A stretch of DNA of 64,000 nucleotides, taken from NCBI RefSeq assembly GCF_014647435.1, contig NZ_BMPE01000009.1:62001-126000 (forward strand), in the 5' to 3' direction. Both the position numbers and the translations under genes were made by a program. Each line of letters opens with the position of its first letter. Position 1 is the stretch's first letter. The DNA comes from Deinococcus radiotolerans (GTDB lineage: Bacteria > Deinococcota > Deinococci > Deinococcales > Deinococcaceae). Below are positions 16,861 through 24,324 of this stretch, piece after piece. The notes beneath the pieces are model-generated. The model did no database searches. It was not told the DNA's origin and saw only the letters and a list, made by a program, of their open reading frames with translations.

Positions 16861-17487
16861 GTGACACCGCATGAAGTGGCCACGTCCCGTCAGGCAGCCC
16901 TGCTGCTGCGCCCAGACCTGCGGCCCCTCCTGAACTACCTGATGCAGGACGCCCGCAGCGCCGCGGACGTCGCCCGGCACCTGAACCTCACGCTGGCGCA
17001 GGCGTCCTACCAGGTGAGCAAGCTGCACGCCGCCGACGTGGCCACCATCGAGCGGATCGACGCGCGGGCCGGACGACCCGTGAAACGCTACCGCGTGCAG
17101 CCCCGGTGGTTCATTCCCTACGACGTGACCGCCGAGGACACGCTGGACGGCTTCTGGCTCACGCAGATCAGCCCGCGCATGGAACGCATCTCCAGTTTCG
17201 CAGCCGCACAGCTGCGCGCCCACTCGCCCTCCTGGGGCCTGTGGCTCTCCGGGCACAGCGGTCAGAGTCACCTCGAAATCGGTGACGCCGGCGGACCCGC
17301 CCGCAGCATCTTCGAAGGAGACGAACCCCTGATGCTGACCATCGCAGGCCTGCGCCTGACCGAACCGAACGCCCGGCGCCTGAAACGCCTGCTGCTGGAC
17401 CTGCTCGCCGAGGGCAGCGCCCTCGAAACGCCCGGCGCCACCCCCTACACCCTCAGCCTGATGCTCGTCCAGGGCAGCGCGGAGTAA
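16861..17487 (+). CDS. ArsR-like winged-helix transcriptional regulator
   Basis: A 208-residue protein from the GTG at 16861. Residues about 15-75 form a winged helix of the ArsR type (LNYLMQDARSAADVARHLNL, then ASYQVSKLHAADVATIER, then the wing RPVKRYRV). The remaining 130 residues form a ligand or dimerisation domain that I do not recognise. It is divergent from the MFS exporter and probably binds the inverted repeat at 16809-16840, controlling both genes. An extension to 16795 would run through that operator and is unlikely. Confidence 0.82.
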   Translation: MTPHEVATSRQAALLLRPDLRPLLNYLMQDARSAADVARHLNLTLAQASYQVSKLHAADVATIERIDARAGRPVKRYRVQPRWFIPYDVTAEDTLDGFWLTQISPRMERISSFAAAQLRAHSPSWGLWLSGHSGQSHLEIGDAGGPARSIFEGDEPLMLTIAGLRLTEPNARRLKRLLLDLLAEGSALETPGATPYTLSLMLVQGSAE

Positions 17488-17647
17488 GCAGAGACGCAGG
17501 ATTATGAGGCAAACCGGCTGGACAGGGTGAACGCCGCACTTCACCACAGCAGCCTGTGCCGTATGTAAAGCCATCTCGGCCCTGCTGAACGCGCGGCGGG
17601 CCTCTGCATCTGAGGTGCGGCGGGTGCGTGGGCCGTAGGCTGAGGGC

Positions 17648-18649
17648 ATGATTCAACTTGATCACGCTGGGACGCCCGGCGCAGTGACCTACCGCCGCGG
17701 GGGCCTGGACGAGAGCCGGCACGAGATTCATGTGGCCGTGGTGACCCCGGGCGGGCAGCTGCTCGGAGCCTGCGGTGACCCTGCGCTGGTCACGTTCCCG
17801 CGCAGTACGAGTAAGCCGGTGCAGGCCCTGCCGCTGGCCCTGGCCGCCCCGGACCTGCCGGCGGATGAACTGGCGATCGCGTGCGCCAGTCACGCCGGAA
17901 CCCCGGCGCACCTGGAGGTGGTGACGCGCCTGCTGGCCCGTTCGGGCAGTCGCGTGGAGGACCTGCGCTGCGGCACTCACCCGCCCTTCGACGCCCATGC
18001 CGCGGCCGAGTTGATCTGTGCGGGGCAGTCACCCACGCCCCTGCATCACAACTGCTCAGGTAAGCACGCCGGGATGCTGCTGAGCTGCGTGCTGAACGGC
18101 TGGTCCCGTGAAGGGTACGCGGCGCCCGATCATCCGCTGCAGGTGCGGATCCGTCAGGCTCATGCGGAGCTGGCTGGGGTCGAGCCGGGCGAGGTGCAGG
18201 CGGGGACGGACGGATGCAGCGTGCCGGCGTTCGCGCTGCCGCTGACCGGCATGGCCCGGGTGTTCGCCCGGCTGGCCGACCCGGATGCGGCGCCCGCCCT
18301 GCGCCGGATCGCCGCGGCCATGACCGCCCACCCTGATCTGGTCGCCGGTCCAGGGCGACTGGACACCACCCTGATGCCGCAGGTGGACGGCCTGGTGACC
18401 AAGATGGGCGCCGAGGGCTTTTTCGGTCTGGGCCTGCGGGAGAGTCGCCGCGGTCCGGTGGGCGTGGCGTTCAAGATCGTCGACGGTGGCGAGCGGGCGC
18501 GGCCTCACGTGGCGCTGGCGGTGCTTGAGGCGCTCGGCGTGCCCCTGACCCCGGCGGCGCGGGCGCTGGCGCCCGTCACGCAGCACAACTGGGCCGGGCG
18601 GGAGGTGGGGGAGGTGCGGGTCACGTTGCCTTGGACGTGGCACGCCTGA
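17648..18649 (+). CDS. L-asparaginase II (AnsA/Rhizobium-type)
   Basis: A 333-residue enzyme of the asparaginase II family related to Rhizobium etli AnsA, unlike the E. coli type. It hydrolyses L-asparagine to aspartate and ammonia. Family blocks visible are FPRSTSKPVQALPL at about 49, ACASHAGTP at about 78, HHNCSGKHAGMLLSC at about 136 and AGTDGCSVPAFALPL at about 182; the Ser, Lys and Cys residues in them belong to the active site. The ATG at 17648 follows a TGAGGG. It is a single-gene unit upstream of the hydroxyproline cluster and adds to an amino-acid scavenging theme. Confidence 0.92.
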   Translation: MIQLDHAGTPGAVTYRRGGLDESRHEIHVAVVTPGGQLLGACGDPALVTFPRSTSKPVQALPLALAAPDLPADELAIACASHAGTPAHLEVVTRLLARSGSRVEDLRCGTHPPFDAHAAAELICAGQSPTPLHHNCSGKHAGMLLSCVLNGWSREGYAAPDHPLQVRIRQAHAELAGVEPGEVQAGTDGCSVPAFALPLTGMARVFARLADPDAAPALRRIAAAMTAHPDLVAGPGRLDTTLMPQVDGLVTKMGAEGFFGLGLRESRRGPVGVAFKIVDGGERARPHVALAVLEALGVPLTPAARALAPVTQHNWAGREVGEVRVTLPWTWHA

Positions 18650-18837
18650 CGGGTGGGCGCCCGGCTGAATATGGTGGCCGCGTGATTAGGGGTGCAGGGC
18701 TGGGTTCGTGGCGTCACCGACAGTTCAGCGGACCGTGCGCGACGGGTCTCGCGGGCTGAAGAGGCCCTGGCGTTCAGGCGCCGGACGGGCGCGGGGTGAG
18801 GCGGGCGTACCCTGGACCGGTGCTCTGCCGGGTCGGG

Positions 18838-19593
18838 TCACCGCCTGACCTTTGAAGGGGTCGCGGGTTCCGGTGGGAACAGCTCCCTGAACTGGCGGGG
18901 CGTGACGCCGACCGCGGCCTTGAACACCCGGCTGAAGGCGCTGTGGTCGAAGTAGCCGCATTCCACGGCGACGCGCGCCACGGGCCAGGCGGTCGTCTGC
19001 AGGAGCCGGGTGGCCGCCTCGACCCTCGCGCGCATCAGCAGCTGGCTGGGCGTGACGCCGTACACGCGTTTGATCTGGCGTTCGAAGGTGACCAGGCTCA
19101 TCTGGTTGCGCGCGGCGAGGTCCGCGATGGAGAGCGGGCGCGCGTAGTGCTCCTGGATGTGCGCCACGGCGTCGGCCAGGGCGGTGCCGCTGCCGGGGGA
19201 CATAGCGAGGTCCCGTGAGATGCCGATCAGGCCCAGGGTCGCGCCGCCCGGGTCGTGCACGGCGCGCTTGGTGGTCAGGCACCAGCCGGACCGCCCGCCG
19301 GTGTACAGGTGCCGTTCCAGGTGCTCGGTGAGGGGTTTGCCCGCCAGGACTTTCAGGTCCTGCTGGGTGTAGCGGTCGCCCAGCGCGGCGGGGAAGAGGT
19401 CACTGGCCTGCCGCCCGGTCAGGGCTTCGGGGCTGCGCAGGTGCAGGCGCCGAAGGAGGGTGTCGTTGCCGTACACGTAGCGGCCCTGGTCGTCCTTGAT
19501 GAACGCGACGGTGTCCGGCAGGAAGTGCAGCAGGTCCAGGAGGGCCAGCAGGCCGGGGCTGCTGAAAGCGTCAGGGAGTGGAATCGGGCGCAC
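18838..19593 (-). CDS. PAS-AraC transcriptional regulator, likely hydroxyproline operon activator
   Basis: A 251-residue protein. I prefer the GTG at 19593, which has GGAGGA four bases upstream, over the GTG at 19611. The first 120 residues form a PAS-like domain (VAFIKDDQGRYVYGNDTLL, GLIGISRDL). The C-terminal 100 residues form the AraC double helix-turn-helix (SIADLAARNQMSLVTFERQI and ARVAVECGYFDHSAFSRVFK). It is divergent from the hydroxyproline operon, with an imperfect dyad in the shared intergenic region. Its position makes it the probable regulator of that operon, and the PAS domain may bind the inducer. Confidence 0.88.
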   Translation of the reverse strand: MRPIPLPDAFSSPGLLALLDLLHFLPDTVAFIKDDQGRYVYGNDTLLRRLHLRSPEALTGRQASDLFPAALGDRYTQQDLKVLAGKPLTEHLERHLYTGGRSGWCLTTKRAVHDPGGATLGLIGISRDLAMSPGSGTALADAVAHIQEHYARPLSIADLAARNQMSLVTFERQIKRVYGVTPSQLLMRARVEAATRLLQTTAWPVARVAVECGYFDHSAFSRVFKAAVGVTPRQFRELFPPEPATPSKVRR

Positions 19594-19686
19594 AGGGTCC
19601 TCCGGGTTCACTATGCCGCCCCGCGCCGGTCCCGGGCGGCACCTGATCCGTGTGGGGGCGGCGCCCTGATCCGGCGGGGTGAGGAC

Positions 19687-19724
19687 TGTGCAGAATGCGT
19701 CGCGTCAGGCCGGGATTCTGTACA
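19687..19724. promoter_or_regulatory. Imperfect dyad upstream of the hydroxyproline operon
   Basis: TGTGCAGAAT (19687-19696) and ATTCTGTACA (19715-19724) are complementary at nine of ten positions with an 18-base spacer. They sit 35 bases before the first gene, within the divergent region shared with the PAS-AraC gene. This is a candidate binding site; no confident -35/-10 pair was assigned. Confidence 0.55.
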
Positions 19725-19758
19725 AGACGGGCCGGGCGCCGCTGCCTATCGTGAAGGC

Positions 19759-20742
19759 ATGGTTCAATTCAGTCCGGCGCGCGCCACGCGGCGTGTGCGC
19801 TTCATCGATTCTCACACGGCGGGCGAGCCGACCCGGGTCGTGCTGGACGGCTTCCCCTCGCTGCCCGGCGCGACGCTGGCCGAGCAGCGTCAGGCCCTGG
19901 GGGGCGACTTCGACGCGTGGCGCGGCCTCGTGAACCTCGAGCCGCGCGGGAATGACGTGCTGGTCAGCGCGCTACGCGTGCCCGCCCGGGCGCCGGGCTG
20001 CGTGGCGGGCGTCATCTTCTTCAACAATGTGGGCCCGCTGGGCATGTGCGGGCACGGCACCATCGGCCTGGTGACCACGCTGGCGTACCTGGGTGAGATC
20101 GGGCCGGGCGCGCACCGCATCGAGACGCCGGTGGGTGTGGTCGCGGCCACGCTGCGTGACGACGGCCGCGTGAGTGTACAGAACGTCCCGGCCCACCGCG
20201 CCCGGCGGGACGTCACGGTGAGCGTGCCGGGCCTGGGGGACGTGCGCGGGGACGTCGCCTGGGGCGGCAACTGGTTTTTCATCACGGAGGTGGACGGCCG
20301 CGGGCTTCACGTGGACCACGTGGCGGACCTCACCGACCGGGCCGCCCGGATCCGGCAGGCGCTCTGCGCGGCGGGCGTGACGGGTGACGGCGGCTCGGAG
20401 ATCGACCACATCGAACTGTCCGGCCTGGTGGGTGGCGTCTCCCGGAATTTCGTGCTCTGCCCCGGGAACGCGTACGACCGCAGCCCCTGCGGAACCGGCA
20501 CGAGCGCCAAGATCGCGTGCCTGGCCGCGGACGGTCAGCTCGCCCCGGGCGAGCGGTGGGTGCAGCAGAGCGTGATCGGCACAGAATTTGAAGGCGAGTA
20601 CCGCTGGGCGGACGGTCAGGTGCAGCCCACGATCACGGGCCGCGCCTACGTCACCGCCGAAGGTGAACTGATCGTGCAGCCCGGCGATCCGTTCGCCTGG
20701 GGCATCCGGCCCGGGGCTGAGCCGCAGGCGGCCTCCCGGTGA
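19759..20742 (+). CDS. lhpA: 4-hydroxyproline 2-epimerase (proline racemase family)
   Basis: A 327-residue cytoplasmic enzyme converting trans-4-hydroxy-L-proline to cis-4-hydroxy-D-proline, the first step of bacterial hydroxyproline breakdown. The two catalytic cysteines are present: C97 in GPLGMCGHGTIG and C244 in DRSPCGTGTSAK. A Cys at the first site argues for epimerase or racemase and against trans-3-hydroxyproline dehydratase, which has Thr. DSHTAGEPTRVV near the start is the family signature. The ATG at 19759 follows GAAGG; a longer open frame upstream runs through the promoter. The stop overlaps the next start (GTGA). The neighbouring pathway genes favour the 4-hydroxyproline epimerase assignment. 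Confidence 0.92.
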   Translation: MVQFSPARATRRVRFIDSHTAGEPTRVVLDGFPSLPGATLAEQRQALGGDFDAWRGLVNLEPRGNDVLVSALRVPARAPGCVAGVIFFNNVGPLGMCGHGTIGLVTTLAYLGEIGPGAHRIETPVGVVAATLRDDGRVSVQNVPAHRARRDVTVSVPGLGDVRGDVAWGGNWFFITEVDGRGLHVDHVADLTDRAARIRQALCAAGVTGDGGSEIDHIELSGLVGGVSRNFVLCPGNAYDRSPCGTGTSAKIACLAADGQLAPGERWVQQSVIGTEFEGEYRWADGQVQPTITGRAYVTAEGELIVQPGDPFAWGIRPGAEPQAASR

Positions 20743-21845
20743 CGGGACAGGCCGTGGTGGTGGGCGGCGGTATGGTCGGCGCGGCCTGCACGGACGTCCT
20801 GGCCCGCCTGGGCTGGCAGGTCACGGTCGTGGAGTCCGGCGCGGTCGGGGGAGGGGCAACCGCGGCCGGCATGGGTCACTTGGTGGTCATGGATGACAGT
20901 CCGGCGCAGCTGGCGCTGACCAGTTTAAGCCTGACCCTGTGGGACGCCCTGGCGCCGCAGCTGCCCGCCCAGGCGGAGTACCGCCGGTGCGGCACCCTCT
21001 GGATTGCCAGTGATGAGACCGAGGTGCGGGGCGCGCAGCCCAAGCAGCGGCAGTACCACGCCGCTGGCCGGGACGCGACCCTGCTGGACGCGGCGGAACT
21101 CGCGCGGCTGGAACCGGCGCTGCGGGGGGGGCTGGCGGGCGCGCTGCGCGTGCCGGGCGACGCGGTGGTGTACGCCCCGGTCGTCGCCCGGTTCCTGATC
21201 GAGCGGGCCGGCGCGCAGGTGCGCCGCGACGAGGTGACCGCCCTGGAGGACGGGTGCGTGCGCCTGCACCGCGGCGGACCGCTGCGGGCTGATCTGACCG
21301 TGGTGGCGGGCGGTGCGGAAGCGGCCCGGCTGCTGCCCGAGGTGCCGCTGCGTCCCCGGCGGGGCCAGCTGGTGATCACCGAGCGCACCGACCTGCCCGT
21401 GCGGCATCAACTGGTGGAACTCGGGTACCTCCGGAGCGCGCACGGCAGTGACGAGGACAGCGTGGCGTTCAACGTGCAGCCGCGCCCCACCGGGCAACTG
21501 CTGATCGGGTCCAGCCGGCAGTTCGGTCCGGCCGGCCGCGACATTGACTGGGCCCTGCTGCGCCGCATGCTGGGCCGCGCCGCGGAGTTCCTGCCGGCCC
21601 TGGCTGACCTGTCGGCGCTGCGCATCTGGACGGGGCTGCGCAGCGCCACCCCCGATCACCTGCCGGTGGTGGGATTCCACCCGGACCGGCCCGGCCTGTA
21701 CCTCGCCGTGGGGCACGAGGGCCTGGGCATCACCACGGCCCTGGGCACCGCGGCGCTGCTGGGCGCGGACATCACGGGCGGGGCGTCCCCGCTGCCCGGC
21801 GTGGATCTCGGCCTCGGGCGTTTTACTGGAGCCCTTCATGCCTGA
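20739..21845 (+). CDS. FAD-dependent D-hydroxyproline dehydrogenase, DadA-like subunit
   Basis: A 368-residue flavoprotein of the DAO/DadA family. The dinucleotide-binding motif VVGGGMVGAA lies at residues 6-15, the mid-protein block RPRRGQLVITE is typical of HcnC/glycine-oxidase-like subunits, and the C-terminal GHEGLGITTALGTAALL is the second FAD contact. With the next two genes it would make a three-subunit D-hydroxyproline dehydrogenase that oxidises cis-4-hydroxy-D-proline to 1-pyrroline-4-hydroxy-2-carboxylate and passes electrons to the respiratory chain. The GTG start at 20739 overlaps the epimerase stop by 4 bases. Confidence 0.88.
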   Translation: MTGQAVVVGGGMVGAACTDVLARLGWQVTVVESGAVGGGATAAGMGHLVVMDDSPAQLALTSLSLTLWDALAPQLPAQAEYRRCGTLWIASDETEVRGAQPKQRQYHAAGRDATLLDAAELARLEPALRGGLAGALRVPGDAVVYAPVVARFLIERAGAQVRRDEVTALEDGCVRLHRGGPLRADLTVVAGGAEAARLLPEVPLRPRRGQLVITERTDLPVRHQLVELGYLRSAHGSDEDSVAFNVQPRPTGQLLIGSSRQFGPAGRDIDWALLRRMLGRAAEFLPALADLSALRIWTGLRSATPDHLPVVGFHPDRPGLYLAVGHEGLGITTALGTAALLGADITGGASPLPGVDLGLGRFTGALHA

Positions 21846-22092
21846 ACTGACCGTAGAGGGCCGCGCGGTCACCGTGGCGGACGGCGTGACGGTCCTGGCA
21901 GCACTGCAGAACCTGGGCTTGCACGTCACGCGCCGCAGCGGGCGCGGTGAGGCGCGCGGCGCGCTGTGCGGCATGGGCGTGTGCGCCGAGTGCCGCGCGC
22001 TGGTGAACGGCGTGCTGGTCCGCACCTGCCTCACCACCGCGCAGGCGGGCCTGACCGTCGAGCGGGTGGCGGAGGTGCGCGGTGACCGCTGA
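21838..22092 (+). CDS. (2Fe-2S) small subunit of D-hydroxyproline dehydrogenase
   Basis: An 84-residue ferredoxin-like subunit. The cluster ligands are C44, C49, C52 and C64 (pattern C-x4-C-x2-C-x11-C), in GALCGMGVCAECR and RTCL. This is the arrangement of HcnA-type small subunits that link two flavoprotein subunits. Start and stop both overlap the neighbours (8 bases upstream, 11 downstream), so the three subunits should be made in fixed ratio. Confidence 0.9.
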   Translation: MPELTVEGRAVTVADGVTVLAALQNLGLHVTRRSGRGEARGALCGMGVCAECRALVNGVLVRTCLTTAQAGLTVERVAEVRGDR

Positions 22093-23422
22093 GCGCGCCG
22101 ACGTCGTGGTCGTGGGGGCCGGACCCGCTGGCCTGCAGGCGGCCCGGACCGCCGCGCAGGGCGGCGCGGCCGTCCTGCTGCTCGACGCCGGGCCCGGTCC
22201 GGGCGGGCAGATCTGGCGTGGCCTGAGCCCCGCGCAGGCCGGCGTAGCCGGGGCGCTCCTGCGGGACGTGCAGGCCCTAAAGGTCACGCACCTGAGCCGC
22301 GCCGAGGTGAGCCTGGCCACCGCCGGGCCCGCCGGAGGCTACGACCTCGTCGTGGTCACGCCGGGCGGCCTGCGCCACATTCACGCGCCGAAACTCATCC
22401 TGGCCACGGGCGCCACGGAACGGTTCCTGCCGTTCCCCGGCTGGACCCTGCCGGGCGTGGTGGGCGCCGGCGGCCTGCAAGCCATGACCAAGAGCGGCCT
22501 GGTCATCCGGGGCCAGCGGGTTGTGGTGGCCGGCACCGGGCCGCTGCTGCTCGCGGTGGCGGCCAGTCTCCGGGATAGGGGCGCGCAGGTGGTGGCGGTG
22601 GCCGAACAGGCCCGCTGGCCCGACCTGGCCCGCTTCAGCCTGCGCGCCAGCCGCCTGCCCGGCAAGGGGCGCGAGACGCTGGCCCTCGCCACGCGCCTGC
22701 GCGGCGTGCCCGTCTGGCCCGGCACGTACCCCCTGCGGGCCGCCGGTGAGGACCGCGTGACGTCCGTGACCCTGCGCCGCGGCCAGCGGACCGTGACGCT
22801 GGACTGTGACTGGCTGGCCGTGGGTTTCGGCCTGGTGCCGGACACGCGCCTGGCGGTCCTCCTGGGGTGCGAATTGCAGCGCGGCGCCGTGCAGGTCGGG
22901 GATCAGCAGCAGACCAGCCGCCCGGACCTCTACGCCGCCGGCGAGCTCACCGGGGTGGGCGGGGTCGACCAGGCGCTCTTGGAGGGCTTCACGGCAGGCT
23001 GCGCCGCCACGGGTCAGCAGGAGCGGCTGGCGGCGGTCGCTGACCGCGCCGCGGCCCTGCGCGCCTTTCAGGGCACGCTGGAGCGCTCCTTTGCCCTGCG
23101 GCCCGAACTGCGGGCGCTGCCTGAACCGGACACGGTCGTCTGCCGCTGCGAGGACGTTCCCTTCAGCGCGCTGCACCGCTGCGCCTCCTGGACGGACGCG
23201 AAGATCCAGACGCGCTGCGGCATGGGCGCCTGCCAGGGCCGCGTGTGCGGCCCGGCCACCACGGCCCTCTTCGACTGGATCTTCACCGGCGTGCGGCCCC
23301 CCCTGACGCCCCTGCGGCTCTCGGATCTCTTGCAGGCTGCCGAGCCCCGGGCTGAACCGCCCCGCCCGGCCGCTCCCACCCCCCCCGCCCCCACTCCATT
23401 TCCCGAGGAGGAAATCGCATGA
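22082..23422 (+). CDS. NAD(P)/FAD-type flavoprotein subunit with BFD-like (2Fe-2S) domain
   Basis: A 446-residue protein similar in layout to HcnB/SoxA-like alpha subunits. The FAD motif VVVGAGPAGLQAA lies at residues 8-20, a second dinucleotide site VVVAGTGPLLLAVA at about 146, and the domain YAAGELTGVGG near 285. A BFD-like iron-sulfur domain has VCRCEDV at about 354 and TRCGMGACQGRVC at about 380. The tail is Pro-rich and low in complexity. It completes the putative dehydrogenase with the DadA-like and ferredoxin-like subunits. The stop overlaps the next start (ATGA). Confidence 0.88.
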   Translation: MTAERADVVVVGAGPAGLQAARTAAQGGAAVLLLDAGPGPGGQIWRGLSPAQAGVAGALLRDVQALKVTHLSRAEVSLATAGPAGGYDLVVVTPGGLRHIHAPKLILATGATERFLPFPGWTLPGVVGAGGLQAMTKSGLVIRGQRVVVAGTGPLLLAVAASLRDRGAQVVAVAEQARWPDLARFSLRASRLPGKGRETLALATRLRGVPVWPGTYPLRAAGEDRVTSVTLRRGQRTVTLDCDWLAVGFGLVPDTRLAVLLGCELQRGAVQVGDQQQTSRPDLYAAGELTGVGGVDQALLEGFTAGCAATGQQERLAAVADRAAALRAFQGTLERSFALRPELRALPEPDTVVCRCEDVPFSALHRCASWTDAKIQTRCGMGACQGRVCGPATTALFDWIFTGVRPPLTPLRLSDLLQAAEPRAEPPRPAAPTPPAPTPFPEEEIA

Positions 23423-24324
23423 CCCAGCCCACACTGTTTGAAGGTGTTTTTCCCGCCATCACCACCCCGTTCCAGGCGGACGGGACGGTCGATCACGACT
23501 TCCTGAGTGAACACGCCCGGTGGATGATGCGCGCCGGCAGCCGCGGCATCGTGCCCCTGGGGTCCCTCGGTGAGGGCAACACCCTGGAAGAAGCCGAGAA
23601 GACGGCCGTGCTGCGCACCCTGGTCAGCGCGCTGGGGAGCGCCCCGGTGATCCCGGGTATCGGCAGCCTCAGCACGGCCGGCGCGGTGCGGCTCGCCCAG
23701 GCCGCCCAGGACGCCGGCTGCCAGGGTCTGATGGTTCTGCCGCCCTACGTGTACACCAGCGACTGGCGCGAGATGAAAGCGCACATGGCGGCCGTGATCA
23801 GCGCCACCGACCTGCCCGTCATCCTGTACAACAATCCCATCGCGTACCGCACGGACTTCCAGCCGGCCCACATCCTGGAACTCGCGCAGGAGCACGCCAA
23901 CGTGCGCGCCGTGAAGGAATCCAGCGCGGACGTCCGCCGCGTGACCGCGCTCGCCGCCACGCTCCCCGCGCACGTGGAACTGATGGTCGGCGTTGACGAC
24001 CTGCTGCTCGAAGGCGTGGCGGCCGGCGCGACCGGTTGGATCGCCGGCCTCGTCAACGCCTACCCCGCCGAGAGCGTGCAGCTGTTCAACTTGGCCAGGG
24101 GCGGCCAGCTGAAGGAGGCCGCTGACCTGTACCGCTGGTTCCTGCCGCTGCTGCGCCTGGACACCGGCATCAAGTTCGTGCAGCTGATCAAGCAGGTGCA
24201 GGCTGAGGTGGGGCGCGGCAGCGCCCAGGTCCGCGCGCCCCGCCTGCCGCTGACGCCCGACGAGGTCCGCGAGGTGCAGGGCTTGGTCGCGCAGGCCTCG
24301 GCCCGGCAGCCCGCGCTGGTATGA
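23419..24324 (+). CDS. 1-pyrroline-4-hydroxy-2-carboxylate deaminase (DHDPS family)
   Basis: A 301-residue class I aldolase-fold enzyme. The Schiff-base lysine is K166 in RAVKESSAD and the catalytic tyrosine is Y137 in LYNNP; GSLGEGNTL at about 48-56 is the substrate loop. In the hydroxyproline pathway this family deaminates 1-pyrroline-4-hydroxy-2-carboxylate to 2,5-dioxopentanoate, which fits the next gene. Outside this context a dihydrodipicolinate-synthase-like role would be equally consistent with the fold. A strong AGGAGGAAAT precedes the ATG inside the end of the previous gene. Confidence 0.88.
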   Translation: MTQPTLFEGVFPAITTPFQADGTVDHDFLSEHARWMMRAGSRGIVPLGSLGEGNTLEEAEKTAVLRTLVSALGSAPVIPGIGSLSTAGAVRLAQAAQDAGCQGLMVLPPYVYTSDWREMKAHMAAVISATDLPVILYNNPIAYRTDFQPAHILELAQEHANVRAVKESSADVRRVTALAATLPAHVELMVGVDDLLLEGVAAGATGWIAGLVNAYPAESVQLFNLARGGQLKEAADLYRWFLPLLRLDTGIKFVQLIKQVQAEVGRGSAQVRAPRLPLTPDEVREVQGLVAQASARQPALV

